Shown here: positions 44,160 through 55,380 of the stretch, piece by piece
Layout: the number at the start of each line of letters is the position of its first letter
Position numbering within the stretch: the stretch's first letter is position 1
Assembly: GCF_003573695.1 (NCBI RefSeq)
Contig: NC_039363.1
Location: forward strand, 167,416,747-167,480,746
From: Papaver somniferum
Lineage: Eukaryota; Streptophyta; Magnoliopsida; Ranunculales; Papaveraceae
Reading direction: 5' to 3'
DNA length: 64,000 nt
Notes under the pieces: model-generated
Told to the model about the DNA's origin: nothing
Database searches by the model: none
The model's input: the letters and a program-made list of their open reading frames with translations, nothing else
Made by a program: the position numbers and the translations under genes

Positions 44160-44768
44160 TCATGCGGCTCTCAAAGTCTTGACAGTAACAATATTGAAAT
44201 CATAGGTCGCGTCAATCAGCAAGCTATCGAACTCGGTATTCTTTAGGCACGCAGTGGTCAGCAGTCCCCAGTTGCATTTTCCAGCAGTGTTTTCCAAGAG
44301 AGGTTGGGATTTGGGAGTGGCTTCTTCGACTGAAAAAGGCCGCTTGCCTGACACAACGCGATTGAGGGCTGCGAATATGTCCTGACGCTGCACTTTGGAG
44401 AAATAGAGGATTTCGCATACACGCTGCACCATGGACTGCACGGTCTTGTGAACAGAGTCCCCAGAAAGCATACAGCTTCTGACTGAAAGAGGATCTCTGT
44501 GAACTCCATCATTGCCTAGCTGAAGTTCTCCTGCGTCTACCTTTTCCTTGAAAATGTGCTTCAATTTATTGCATTCGTTGGTCAGGTGATGGATGAACCT
44601 GTAGTAACAATAATTCTTGGGATTTGCCATTTCTTCTTCAGTTGGTGGGCGCCTGATAGGAGGTAGTTTGATAGAATCATCTTGAATCCATGCTTCCAAG
44701 AGTTCAATTACTTCCTCGATCGGAAATGGGAAGTCTAGAGAGGCCCCTCCATCCTGTTGTTGTCGCAA
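44160..44768 (-). pseudogene. Element D post-gag, zinc-knuckle-like motif and protease start
   Basis: A 202-codon frame on the minus strand. Seen: FPIEEVIELLEAWIQDD, RPPTEEEMANPKNYCYYRFIHHLTNECNKLKHIF, a spacer GVHRDPLSVRS, TVQSMVQRVCEILYFSKVQRQDIF, and at the end LLIDATYDFNIVTVKTLRAA. The last block aligns with LIDTGTSSNVITLKTLR in element C, so the protease triad Asp-Thr-Gly has become Asp-Ala-Thr: the enzyme has lost its active site. The knuckle has C and H-x4-C but the first histidine position reads Y. Frame is shifted relative to gag at 44865. Confidence 0.8.
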
Positions 44769-44864
44769 ATGGGTTTTAGTCGCGGTCTTCTGAGGTGGAG
44801 CCGCCTGATGTGTCGGTGTTGCACGTTTGGATTGTTGCTCTGCCGTCGGAGCTTTCCTATTTCC

Positions 44865-45611
44865 TCATTCACTCACCACGCTTACCGAAGGGCCAGTATT
44901 ATACTGTTTATTGATGAGACACCTGCTTCCTCGGATTTCACGTGCATCTTCACTCCTGGATGGTCTGGTTCTTTCCAATAGTGTTGGTGTCGTTGTGGCC
45001 GACCGCTTTGCAGCTTCATGGAGTTCAGAAAATGTCTGGAAGCGCAGGTTTTCTAGCAAAGTGCGATAAATAGGAACCATACCGTTAATGCATGACTCCA
45101 CCAATTGTTGTTCAGTCACATTTGGGTCGTGACAATCCAGTTCCTGAATTCTGTATCTCTTGACATAATCATTGGGATGCTCATTATTTCGTTGAAACAT
45201 TCTTCCAAGGTCTGAAAAGGTAATTTGCTCGGACACAAAGAAATATTTCGTGTAGAAGGCGGCCACCATCTTGGACCAGTTGGATATGCTGTTTGGTGCG
45301 ATGTTGTTGTACCAGGTGTAGGCTCTTTCAGTAAGTGACTTCGAAAATTCTTTGAGGCGAAGAACATGATTGTATTCGTGCTCCCCTAAGGATTCCAGAA
45401 AACGAGAGATGTGTTCACGAGCATTACCGGTACCATCATAAAGGGATAATTGAGGAGAAGAATATCCCCTTGAAAGAGGAACTCTTTGCACATCAGGAGG
45501 ATATGGGGGTTGATGCTGGTGCATGTCCACCGGGTTTTCTTTGTCTCGATTTCGGAGAAGTCGTTCCAAATATTCACGTGTGATGAAATTGGATGGTTGA
45601 TTCCTCTCCAA
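44865..45611 (-). CDS. Element D gag core (retrotransposon gag domain)
   Basis: A 248-codon frame on the minus strand, the only complete gag core among the four gypsy-like elements here. After NFITREYLERLLRNRDKEN and the HQPPYP linker come PQLSLYDGTGNAREHISRFLES, NHVLRLKEFSKSLTERAYTWYNN, SISNWSKMVAAFYTKYFF, NEHPNDYVKRYRIQELDCHD, EQQLVESCINGMVPIYRTLLENL and FSELHEAAKRSATT. This is the retrotransposon gag (capsid) domain pattern: the tryptophan-rich 'A-x-x-W-Y' and 'F-x-x-x-F' segments are all present. It would assemble the particle. The real protein starts upstream (MIDLRSG at ~46170); a stop and frameshift near 45620-45640 separate the two. Confidence 0.85.
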   Translation of the reverse strand: MERNQPSNFITREYLERLLRNRDKENPVDMHQHQPPYPPDVQRVPLSRGYSSPQLSLYDGTGNAREHISRFLESLGEHEYNHVLRLKEFSKSLTERAYTWYNNIAPNSISNWSKMVAAFYTKYFFVSEQITFSDLGRMFQRNNEHPNDYVKRYRIQELDCHDPNVTEQQLVESCINGMVPIYRTLLENLRFQTFSELHEAAKRSATTTPTLLERTRPSRSEDAREIRGSRCLINKQYNTGPSVSVVSE

Positions 45612-46170
45612 TGAAAGTTCAAGAGCAAAACGAGCCTATTCATCTAAAAAGGCGCGTCTTGTTGAGGTACTGGCGCCAGGAGCATTAAAAGTACTACTCA
45701 TTGTCTCCATTTGGAGTTGGCATGGTTCTTGTGGTAGCCGCTCCGTTAGTGTCTTTAGAAAAGTAAGTACCTCCTTTTCAGTTGAAGTCATATCCGTTTG
45801 AGCCTTGGAAATAAATTCTTGTCTTTTCATCAAATCGGCGATGGTAATAGGGGGTTGGCTTCCTCTGGCTCCTCCAGTCTCTTGTCCTGATGGGGGAGTG
45901 GCAGCAGCTCTGGTAACGATCGAGGGCGTTACGTTCGAAGAAATATTGGGGGCGGCGGCAGTGGCTCTGGCTCTGGTGATCGAAGGTGTACCGCCTGAGG
46001 GAATGTTTCCTGTGTCGTTGGTGTTGGTGGTATAGTATGTCGTGCCGCGGGTGTTGATCGTGCTGACAGGTGGTACATTTTCTTCACCGGAAGGAGCGTT
46101 GACACCAAGGACGTTTTTAGCGCCGGTAACAACAGGATTTGTTGCTGACCCAGATCTGAGATCTATCATC
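45612..46170 (-). pseudogene. Element D gag, N-terminal part
   Basis: From ATG 46170 the frame reads MIDLRSGSATNPVVTGAKN, a Thr/Asn/Pro-rich stretch (ITRARATAAAPNISSNVTPS), then TIADLMKRQEFISKAQTDM, EKEVLTFLKTLTERLP and ends STRRAFLDE before a stop at 45636. The longer open frame upstream to 46322 runs into the primer site and is not used. Equivalent starts in A (MAGLRSG) and C (MVDLRSG) support the ATG. It was probably joined to the gag core, one stop apart. Confidence 0.75.
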
Positions 46171-46217
46171 TTGAAATTGGAATGATTGAAAATTGATATT
46201 GCAACTGAGAGATTAAT

Positions 46218-46235
46218 CTCCCATTGTGGTCGCCA
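46218..46235 (-). other. Primer binding site of element D
   Basis: The plus strand reads TCTCCCATTGTGGTCGCCA, one base different from A and B (ATT for ACT), two bases from the LTR at 46238. Confidence 0.75.
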
Positions 46236-46237
46236 GT

Positions 46238-48792
46238 TGTTTTGGGGTAAAAATTGTTTATGCCGGTTTTGGTAAATTTGGGTGTGTTGATGAGAAATGA
46301 ATTTAGACCTAAACAAATGCACTGCACGGGAGTACTTTAGATTCGAGAGATCAATCTGTACAATCCTGGCCTAAAACAAGAAATGGTCGTTCCAGTCTTG
46401 CTTTGGTCACAATGTGAAGGAGAAGGGTTGATCTTAGAGAGGGAAGCGAAGAAGGTGTTGATACCAGAATGGTTAATTCTGAAGGTGTGGCTATTTATGA
46501 CTTGTATCAGAATAATGAACTGGCTTGCGGAATGTAAGCTATCAGTTCTTTCGTGTTTTTCTGGATACTTGTGTTGTTGTTAACCAAAATTGTCGTGTCT
46601 TGGTCGAAAATAGGTAGAAACCTATTTATACAAGCCATAATTGAATGCACCCTGGTCTCGTAGGAAGTGGGAATGATTGAGTGATGGAGAAGTGGGGTAA
46701 TGTGTAAACGCCAGAAACCACGTTCCCACTATGAAGGAAACAGGTTAGTTTACACCCACTACTTATTGCTGTCACTAACTGCCTGTTTTCCTAACACTTT
46801 CTTATAATGGGCGTGTTGCACGCCACACGCTGTAAACCGCCATACCAATACACTGATGAGCATCCCCCAGTTTGTGACATGTTTGATATCTCGAGTATTT
46901 TCGTGGAAAATGTGAAGCATATTGCCGAGTGAGTCTCGTATGCAAGACTCGGCTATTCTGATTAATTGTATGCCAAATAAGTAACATATAGCCATGTGTG
47001 ACAAGTCAAAGTCAAGAGACTTTCCGTATGAGAATAGTGTGTGATGCTATTAGGTTAGTCTTGGTTGGTTGCCTAAGACTTACCACAGGTCGATCAATTC
47101 TGCGACGAATTTGGATGGCTGAGATTGTAATTCGGGAGAGAGGGTGGTCGTTGATTACGGCCACATTCCGTTGGTACTTGTCAATGGCATAGCCGCGGTG
47201 TAGCCGCGCCTGCGGCATGGTGGCATGGCCAAAGATAGGATTTGGCGCTGTGGCCAAAGTTAGGGCTTGGCGGCATGGCCAAGGCTAGGAATTGGCGTCG
47301 CGGACAAAGTTAGGGCTTGGCGGCATGAACAAGGCTAGGAATTGGCGTCGTGGCCAAAGTTAGGGGTTGGCGGCATGGCCAAGTCTAGGATTTGGCGCCT
47401 TGGTCAAAATTAAGGCTTGGTGGCATGACCAAGGCTAGGGTTTGGCATCGTGGACAAAATTAGAGTTTGGCGGCATGGCCAAGGCTAAGGTTTGGCGTCG
47501 TGGCCAAAGTTAGGGTTTAGGCTAGTCCTACTGAAGCAAAAGTCGTGTTTCGATCATAAAACCCTAATTGGAGTTCGTTATGGCGTTGGCCACAAACAGA
47601 AAATGGGTTAGCACGTAGTTGTGCCATTTGTGGCATATTGGCATGTTACTGCGGCGGAGTGGCATGTTGGCTTGCCGATTAACATGGTGGTGCGGCATGG
47701 CACGTTTTACATGTTAGTTAGAATTGTGGCGTGGTAGGGCACGTTTGGCGTGCCAATCAACATGATGGTGTGGCAGGGCACGTTTGGCGTGCCAATCAAC
47801 ATGGTGGTGTGGCACGGCTCGTTTGGCCTGCCAATTAACATGGTGGTGTGGCAGGTTTCGTTTGGCCTACCAATTAACATGGAGGTGTGACAGGGTTCGT
47901 TTGGCCTGCCAATTAGCATGTAGGTGTGGCAGGGTGCGTTTGGCCCGCATGTGGCGAGTTTAAAGCGACCTGATTGGTCGAGAAAAGGGGCCGGCTAAAC
48001 ATAGGGCGCGACCACACCTCTAGTGCTCGTGGCCCATTTTAAAGTGACCTAATTAGCTGGTAGGAAAGTGGGGGTCGGTCAGGCAGCATGGGAGCGTGGC
48101 CACCTTCAAGTGGCGTCGGCTGGCCTATGGCACGACCACACTTCCCTTGTTGCTGCTCCTATTTCCCATGGCTCATCTTTTGTTCCTTGTTTTTTGATTT
48201 TGGGTAGGACTTTGCACCTACTAATCCATGACGGATCAATTTCCTAGCTTGCCTAGTTTAGTTTCGACCAACAGGGTCTGACATACTACGCGGGGCGGGA
48301 AACCCTAAAATTAATTAGGTTGAGATTTGATTTTCCTGAGTTATCACAAAATTGATTGAACTTTGTATGTTGACAAAGAGTTCTTCGAATTTATTGCCAT
48401 AGAGCAGTATGCTTTCCGATTGAGTACTTATATGCAAAGACCTCAACCTTGATACTTCGGGAAATTCATGTTACTCTGTTGTGAGTGAACGCTAATTGTC
48501 ATGTCATATCAACATTAAGGGTTCAACCGTGGAACACAACACAAGAAGTATTATGTGAGTCCTATATTAATGAATAATACAAGCAGAGTGTCGAAATTTA
48601 CAGAATATCTGGGATTGTTGCTACATGCACCATTCTGGATAAATTTCATGCAAACATATTGAATTGCTCAATTAATGCGCCAGTGAAGAGGTTGGACACT
48701 CATCACTTTTATATGGCTCCGTTTCTTTGCAGAGTGACGGCACAATGCAAGGTTTTACAAATTTAACATTGGACTAAAAACCACCATCAACA
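46238..48792 (-). repeat. 5' LTR of element D (2555 bp)
   Basis: Plus-strand TGTTTTGGGGTAAAAATTG to ACCACCATCAACA. Differs from the 3' LTR by scattered substitutions and array length: the 50-bp unit (GGCATGGCCAAGG) starts at 47222, 47272, 47322, 47372, 47422 and 47472, six copies against five. A ~39-bp GTGGCAGGxxxCGTTTGGC array follows at 47690-47945. Confidence 0.95.
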
Positions 48793-50505
48793 ACTAAAAA
48801 TATATAAATATGGTGTTATACGATAAATATCAATCAATACAATGACTACTGAAATAATCAATATTGATTACAAGGTTTATGATAAAATCAGAAACAACTT
48901 GTAGATCTCAAAAGATATAAGTTTATCGAAATAAACAGTTTTTCAATCAAGTCACAGAAAGTCATACCTAGATCAAAAAAACAAACAAAGAAAGTATTTA
49001 GTCTTCGATTTAATCTTAAAAGTAACAACATGCAAAATAACTTGATTCCTCTATAGATTTATCTCACATTACAGAGTCTGTTGACAATGATAAATCAGTA
49101 GATCTAACTTACAGATCTAGAATCACTTAGATTTGTAGTAGATAAATCTTCAAAGTTTTAAGGGGCCTTATATCATAAGATAAAAACCATGTAATAAACA
49201 AAAACTTGTTTAGAAGATAATAACACGTTAGTTCACATTCAAATAATAACCAAATAAAACTAATATAATAATAGGATTCTAGTTTCCCACCAACGGTACT
49301 CGTAGATGCTTCTTGATCCCAAAAAAAGTCTTTAAAAGAAGCGAAAAATAAGAGATTTCAACTAATTATATTACTCTCCTATTGATAGGAATATTCAAAG
49401 AATATTCAAGTATTAATACTTCAGTCTGCTTCTAACAGTGATTACAAGATGAAGTGCATGCCCCAGGATCGAGTTTGTAAGACGAACAAACTTCCCCATT
49501 TGTAGACCACTGTAGTTTGGATACTATGTAATTGCCAAATTCCGAAAATTCTCGAAGATATGCAATAAATATAAATATATATATATATATATATATTCGG
49601 TTTGTCTAATTCTGACCAATATCCAACTGTCATAGCGAAATCCCTCTTGGATTACAACTCAGTATTAGCTAGCATACATAATACTTAACTAATATATCTT
49701 CTGAAGATATGTTTTTCTTGCTGGAAACAACAAAACATATATATATTCGAAAATCTTAACAAAAATATTCTCGAACATTTCGGTTTGGGATCTCACCTTG
49801 AGTATCAAGGAATATCTTTGAACGGTGAAAGATAAGATTTGTCCACATATTAAAATTACTCATAATGTCGGCATCTTGAATTTTCCTATTTTTCAAAAAC
49901 CAACTTCCAAAATCACACAAACCCCAAAGTATACGTGAGTTTGAAAATAGATTTTTCCATGGGGATCGGTTTTACTAGAGATCTCCAATAGGTATGGATC
50001 GATTCTGTTATAGATCCCCAAATAGTAAACGGACCACCAATCTCATCGATTCCTTTTAACTGCGAAACAAGTTCCGCAAGTCTACTTCCTTAAACTTATG
50101 TAGTTAAACATAGTTTTATAAGCATGGAATAAATTTTAAGTTCATTACACAATATAGTAACAAGTTACAAAGATAGTGTTTATATCGTAATTACGAAGTT
50201 CAAAAGATAGATGTTATACTTCATAATTCAATATACCAAAGTTGTACACAACTTGTATATTCTTCCTTGACACTTTGATCATAATAAAATGATGACTACC
50301 TATACTAGAGATACGTATATATACTTTTTATGTATATCATGTTTTTTATGAGTAAAGACTTGAAAGAACAAAGATAGAAATGGAACAAGTCAAGTCTGTA
50401 GTTACTAACCTCAAGCTGAAGGATGTCGGTTTTGAGATTGAATAAGGAGCAACTTTATCAATTAAGCACAAGGTACCTGAAACATTAAGAGAGTTTCCAT
50501 TAGTA
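48793..50505 (-). repeat. Element G: LTR relic of the E family
   Basis: Minus-strand LTR sequence cut at 48793 by the edge of element D. Matches to LTR E: TTCTAGTTTCCCACCAACGG (49275) with 25160, and ACTAACCTCAAGCTGAAGGA (50405) with 26620. Contains AT microsatellite (49576-49595) and GGATCGGTTTT copies near 49975. No gene seen. Confidence 0.65.
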
Positions 50506-51223
50506 TACAAAAAATATCATAACATCCTCCAATGGTTTTGATGAAGAATCAATATTGACATGAGTATTGCTACAATCATCAAAATTGACAATTTCTCCCA
50601 AGAGTGCTATAATTGATCAATCATCCTCTTCGGAATCATAATGATCAGATGTTTCATCAAGTGTTGTAGCCAAACTCTTGTTTCCAATGTATTTCCTTCG
50701 ATTTGGACACTCATTTGCAAAGTGACTGAACCCTTTACACTTGAAGCATTGTGGCATATCCTTGTCGTCAATATAGTTAGATTCTCTGTTTTTAATAGAA
50801 ATACGATCATGTGGCTTAGCTGACGTTGGAGGCTTTTCTCTAGTGAACAATTTATTTCTCTTCCTATGAAGTTCTCTAAATTTTCTTGTGATCAATGAGA
50901 CTGAGTTATCAGTATCTTCATCTGATAAATCAGAATCAACATGACTGTCCACAGAGTTATTAACACTTTCACTTTTGAGAGTTTTAGTGTTTTTCAATGC
51001 CTTGAACGCAATATCCTTTCCGGATTTGGATTGTAGTTCATGATCAAATATTTTCAACTTTCCAACTAATGTGTTTCTGGAAAGTGTGGTAAGGTTATTC
51101 TCTTCCATGATGGCATGTTTCTTAGACTCGTATCTTGCTGGTAACGATCAAAGAATTTTCATCACAATGTCCTTTTGGGTAATGGTCTTCCCTAATGCAA
51201 AAAATGTTCGGTCCTGAAACAGT
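50506..51223 (-). pseudogene. Element G: copia gag with CCHC zinc knuckle
   Basis: Minus strand, one frame with two stops. Reads ELFQDRTFFALGKTITQKDI, KIL-stop-SLPARYESKKHAIMEEN, NLTTLSRNTLVGKLKIFDHE, a Ser/Asp-rich linker, then CFKCKGFSHFANECPNRRK, a C-x2-C-x4-H-x4-C knuckle for RNA packaging, and DHYDSEEDD-stop-SIIALLGEIVNF. Both stops are TGA; the first fits CGA or TGG changed by one transition. This is the C-terminal half of a copia (Sirevirus-like) gag. It lies directly against LTR relic G with no pol between, so the element suffered a large internal deletion. Its 5' end is lost toward 51250. Confidence 0.8.
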
Positions 51224-51939
51224 TCGCCTATGTTTAGTATGTTTTTGAAGAACAATTATGTCTTTTGAGTAACATTTTCCTGAGTTTGGGTTTTTGTTTT
51301 TTTTTTTGAACTTTTTACTAATAATTTGTATATGCTAACCATCAACTTGGTTTTCTGTATACCAACCCATCTCTTGCCCTGTGAACTCCTGAATCCCTGA
51401 TTTCAGCTCATTTTGTACACGGATGATTCTCTTTTTGTACACAGGTGATACTGTCATTCGAGGTAAGGATACATGAATGGCAGAAAGGAGAAGAAGATGA
51501 GTGTTCCCACAACTGTGAAACTAAACAACAAAGTAAATTGTTATCAACAAAAGTAAAAAAGACACGAGTCATCCAGGAAGGACGAAAGACGATGATGTAA
51601 CTAAGTTTCTGTTTTATGGCATTCAACAATTTCATGAGTGCCAACGATAATACCAAATTTTTTGGTAATGCAGTAATTGAATTTTTTGTTGTTAGTGATG
51701 AATGTGATCCTTCTATTTGTTGTCAATTAATCTTTGAACTTCTTAGAGCCTCTGTGGTGTGTTTTTGTTAAATTTGTTTTCCTTTCTCTTTTTATGTAAT
51801 TGACTAAAAATACCACATACGTAAAAACATCTCTTTTGCATTAGGTGAGCCTGTTTCTTTTGCTTATGTTTCCTGCATTCTAAAGAATGAGGACTCCGCT
51901 GGAATTAAATTTTAAAGTTACTTTTGATTTTATAGTAAA
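51224..51939. other. AT-rich spacer
   Basis: No gene recognised. A T-rich run at 51292-51308 and a chance 82-codon minus-strand frame (51408-51656) are present. Confidence 0.5.
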
Positions 51940-52290
51940 AATGCATCGGGGCGAGGCAAAGCCGAGCAACACCAAATCAATAATCCTAAACATGTATCAG
52001 GACGGGTCGAGGCGAAGCCGAGTCATACCAAATCAAAAATCCTAAGCATGCAATGGGACAGGATGAGGCGAAATCGAGCCACAACAAATCAAAAATACTA
52101 AGCATGCATCAGGACCGGTCAAGGCGAAGCCCCATATCAAATCAAAGATGCATTGCGAATACTAAGCATGCATCAGGATGGGTCAAGGCGAAGCCCCATA
52201 TCAAATCAAAGATGCATTGCGACGGGACGAGGCTACCAAATCAAAAATGCATGACGGGACGAGGCGAAGCCATATCACATCAAACGAAAA
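51940..52290. repeat. ~60-bp minisatellite (GGCGAAGCC)
   Basis: About seven imperfect units built from GCATCAGGACGGGTCAAGGC, GAAGCC and CCAAATCAAAAATCCTAAGC. Units near 52100 and 52170 are nearly identical. The 129-codon frame at 52053-52442 runs through it and is an artefact. Confidence 0.85.
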
Positions 52291-52334
52291 ATATGGTCAA
52301 AGAAAAAATATATGTTGGTGCATGGTTTTCGGGT

Positions 52335-52368
52335 CCATACCAATGCGTAGCACGGGCAAAAAATCTAG
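52335..52368 (+). other. Helitron-like 3' end
   Basis: The string CCAATGCGTAGCACGGGCAA, then AAAATCTAG/T: a GC-rich imperfect hairpin with GTA loop followed by CTAG and T. Family knowledge: plant Helitrons end in a hairpin and CTRR. The minisatellite upstream would be inside the element; no Rep/helicase is visible and the 5' TC end is not identified. Confidence 0.5.
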
Positions 52369-52591
52369 TATGCGTTATTTTTAGTATGATATTCGGATAT
52401 TGGATTTTGGTTTCCAAATTCAAATTCAGATGGTGGGTATGAACGCAGAACACCTGCCAACGTCATGCCTTATCGGCCAGCAGTTTCCAATTAAAATCCC
52501 GGAACAAATATTGTTGTTAGGTAGCCTTGAAAGAATAAACAAACATATAAGGAACATAGAGAAAAAAATGTTAAACATAAAAGCTCGATTG

Positions 52592-52596
52592 CTTTC
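52592..52596. repeat. Target site duplication CTTTC of element H
   Basis: CTTTC directly before the 5' LTR and again at 57160-57164 directly after the 3' LTR. Confidence 0.8.
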
Positions 52597-52775
52597 TATT
52601 GAGAGATATGTATATATTTTATTTTTTATATATGGCTAGGATATATTTTAGTTAGGAAAGAATATATTTTTGGAGTAAAGTCTGTTTCTCCCTATTTAGT
52701 CACATTGAACCGAATTGTATTCTCAAGATTTTCAATAATAAGAAAACTTCGATTATTCTATACCTTGTCGTTTCA
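52597..52775 (+). repeat. 5' LTR of element H (179 bp)
   Basis: TATTGAGAGATATGTATATA to CCTTGTCGTTTCA. Nearly identical to 56981-57159. Confidence 0.9.
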
Positions 52776-52790
52776 TGGGATCAGAGTCAG
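52776..52790 (+). other. Primer binding site of element H
   Basis: TGGGATCAGAGTCAG, a variant of the copia site TGGTATCAGAGC, immediately after the LTR. Confidence 0.7.
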
Positions 52791-52846
52791 AATCGAAATA
52801 ACTTAAAATTTTCAACATATTACTGACGTTCTTCATATTATACGGA

Positions 52847-54310
52847 ATGATGATTTCTCCGGTAAAATTGAATGGAGATAATTATGAACAAGATAGACAA
52901 GTTGTTGTTAATACTGCAATTATGAATATTGATGTGAATTCAAGTGGAAGCTATCTTTCATCACAAGATCGAGTATCGCTTGCTAATATACTCACTGATG
53001 CACAATGGGAAGCTATTGTAAATATCCTTAATTCTTCAAATAAAGAGGGTTTGAAGGAAAACCTTTCTAAGAAGTGGATACTTGATACAGGGGCTTCGAG
53101 GCATATGACTGGGAGTAAAGAATTTTTGTATAAAACATATAAAATAGGTTTTTCTTCCGTAAAACTTCCGAACGACACATACACAATTGCTCCATGTGAA
53201 GGCACTGTGGTGTTTGGAGACAATATGAGATTATTTCGTGTTTTATATGTTCCTGATCTTCACTGTAACTTGATTTCGTTAGCACGTTTAATTAAAGATC
53301 TGAAATGTATTGTCACTCTGACTGATAAGTTGTGTGTGATACAGGACCGCACTACGAGGATGTTGATTGGTGTGGGAGAGGAACGAGATGGGGTCTATAT
53401 CTTCCACAGTGGACCGCAGATTATGGCAAGTCGAGTTACTACTGGTGAAGATTATAACCTATGGCATAGGCGTCTTGGTCATCCTTCTAGTAAGATTGTT
53501 TCTTTGCTTCCTGGTATGGATAAAGTTGAATGTCAGAAGTTTCTCAATGAACCATGTGATACTTGTTTTAAGGCTACACAAACTCGTGCTAGTTTCCCTA
53601 TTAGTGAGAATAAAGCTAATGACATCTTCAGTTTAGTTCACTGTGATGTATGGGGTCCGTATAGTACTTCGTTTTCTTGTGGTGCACATTATTTTCTTAC
53701 GATTGTTGATGATTATTCTCGTTGTGTTTGGGTTTATTTGATGGCACATAAAACAGAGGTGGTGAAGATTTTTCAGAATTTTTGTGTTATGGTTAAGACA
53801 CAATTTGATAGACAAGTTAAGCAGGTTCGCAGTGATAATAGTACGGAATTTCGTCCACTTATTCCATTTTTTTCTGAACAAGGAATAGAATTTCAAACCT
53901 CATGTGTGGATACACCACAACAAAATGGGCGAGTGGAACGCAAACATTGTCATATATTGAATGTGGGGCGTGCTTTGCGTTTTCAAGCAAATTTACCTCT
54001 TCCTTTTGGGGTGAGTGCATTCTAACCGCTGTTTATATTATTAATCGCACACCTACTGCCTTGCTCAATGGGAGAACTCCCTATGAATTGCTACGTAGGA
54101 AGCCTCCTATTTTTAATCTTATTCGGGTATTTGGATGTTTGTGTTATGCAAGTGTTGTGCATCGTGATCGTAATAAGTTTAATCCACGAAGTCGGAGATG
54201 TATTTTTGTTGGTTATCCTCATGGATAAAAGGGTTGGCGTTTATTTGATTTGGAAACGAAACAATTTTTTATATCTCGTGATGTAGTTTTCTTTGAAAAT
54301 AAATTTCCCT
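52847..54310 (+). pseudogene. Element H gag remnant, protease and integrase
   Basis: Frame 52847-54025 begins MMISPVKLNGDNYEQ, the first residues of a copia gag, then jumps to RVSLANILTDAQWEAIVNIL and the protease KKWILDTGASRHMTG. Most of gag, including the zinc knuckle, is gone but the frame is kept. Integrase follows: NLWHRRLGHPS and CDTC (HHCC), VHCDVWGP, VRSDNSTEF, PQQNGRVERKH: all three catalytic acidic residues (D, D, E) are present. Near 54005 a frameshift moves the reading to the next frame (FWGECILTAVYIINRTPT, IRVFGCLCYASV, CIFVGYPHG) with TAA at 54226 and remnants to ~54310. Inactive in total, though single domains look intact. Confidence 0.9.
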
Positions 54311-55380
54311 ATACAACTGATTCGGTGTAAAGTAATAATATAGATTACCAAATGAAGTTGAATGACAGGTTGGCGGTATCTGCAGCACAGAAAAAATTAT
54401 CGCCGTCTGTTAGTACTCGAAAATGCTAGTTATCTACCGGTGTAAAAAATACACCAGTATGTGTCAATTTTTTAGTGGCTCAATTTTAAAGCGGATTCCC
54501 TATTTTTTCTGATGGGTAGTCTGAGGATGAAATTTGTGGGTGATACAGACGACACATAGGGGTGTAAATGGGTGGGAGAAAGGCGGTAGATGAGAAGCAG
54601 CTTCGGTTAGTACTCGCATACCAGGCATTGGGAATCTGGATGGAAGTCGAACAGTCACTGGTGATAGTGAATCGCCGTATTCAGGGGACAATTCAGTCTC
54701 ACCTGCTGTCTATTCTGGTGACAACTCGGAGGATGTAGGACCTGTCAAAAATGTGGTTAATGGGTCAGGTGACCCTGTCCATTCACATACAGTGTACGGT
54801 GGAAATTCAAAAGGTGTAAGACCTGTAGTTACGTCACTTAATGGGTCAGGTGACGTTTTTGTCTTATCTGACAATGTAAATTCGCAAAATGTTGAAGTTT
54901 CAGATGTTTTGGTCTCATCTGATGACAGTTTACGAGATGTGTCACACCGTGTTTCGGTGTTTCATCTGAAGCCGCTACATACCCCCGCTACACTCCCCCA
55001 CCTTCCTCCCCTCTATGTGGCGCTGATACACACCACATTTTTTGCTTGGGGCCTACACATGGAGATAGCAGGGGTGGCCGCTATAATTTGAATGCGAGTA
55101 TGGGGGCAAGTTGGGTGAGAAGGGGCGGGGTATAAAGCATTTTCGGTGTTCGAAAATACTGCTGGGATCTCTGACCACGGGTTCTCAGAAGTCATAATTT
55201 CTGACAGACATGAAGCTGACACTTCTGACACAGCAGTTCGCCGTAGTGCCCGATCCCGAGTTCCTAATAGTCTATTAAAGGAAAGGATTATGTATGTAAT
55301 ACCACTGAAGTAATAGACGCCGGTCCTCCACTCCTCACTCGTCAATATCTTCAAATACTCCTTATCTCATAACTAATTAT
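54311..55380 (+). pseudogene. Degraded integrase-RT linker of element H
   Basis: Plus strand, Ser/Asp/Val-rich fragments (NGSGDPVHSHTVYGGNS, SSDDSLRDVSHRVSVF) with several stops. This variable, low-complexity linker lies between integrase and RT in copia elements. No other gene. Confidence 0.6.

Larger units (their letters stand above)
38512..48792 (-). mobile_element. Element D: non-autonomous gypsy-type element with antisense gene
   Basis: A 10.3-kb unit on the minus strand: 5' LTR 46238-48792, tRNA-Arg-type primer site, gag, post-gag and protease (46170-43638), then a plus-strand gene (promoter 41405 to ~43102), a purine-rich tract at 41041-41055 on the minus strand (AGCAGGGGAC) and 3' LTR 38512-41040. 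No reverse transcriptase, RNase H or integrase is seen. The flanks (ACAAT left, ACTAA right) do not match, so a target duplication is not clear. Layout matches element B. Confidence 0.85.

Noticed and set aside
51940..52290. Possible CRISPR-like regular repeats
   Set aside because: Units are contiguous tandem repeats without unique spacers, in a plant genome.
52053..52442. 129-codon frame
   Set aside because: Runs through the ~60-bp minisatellite; sequence is repeat-derived.
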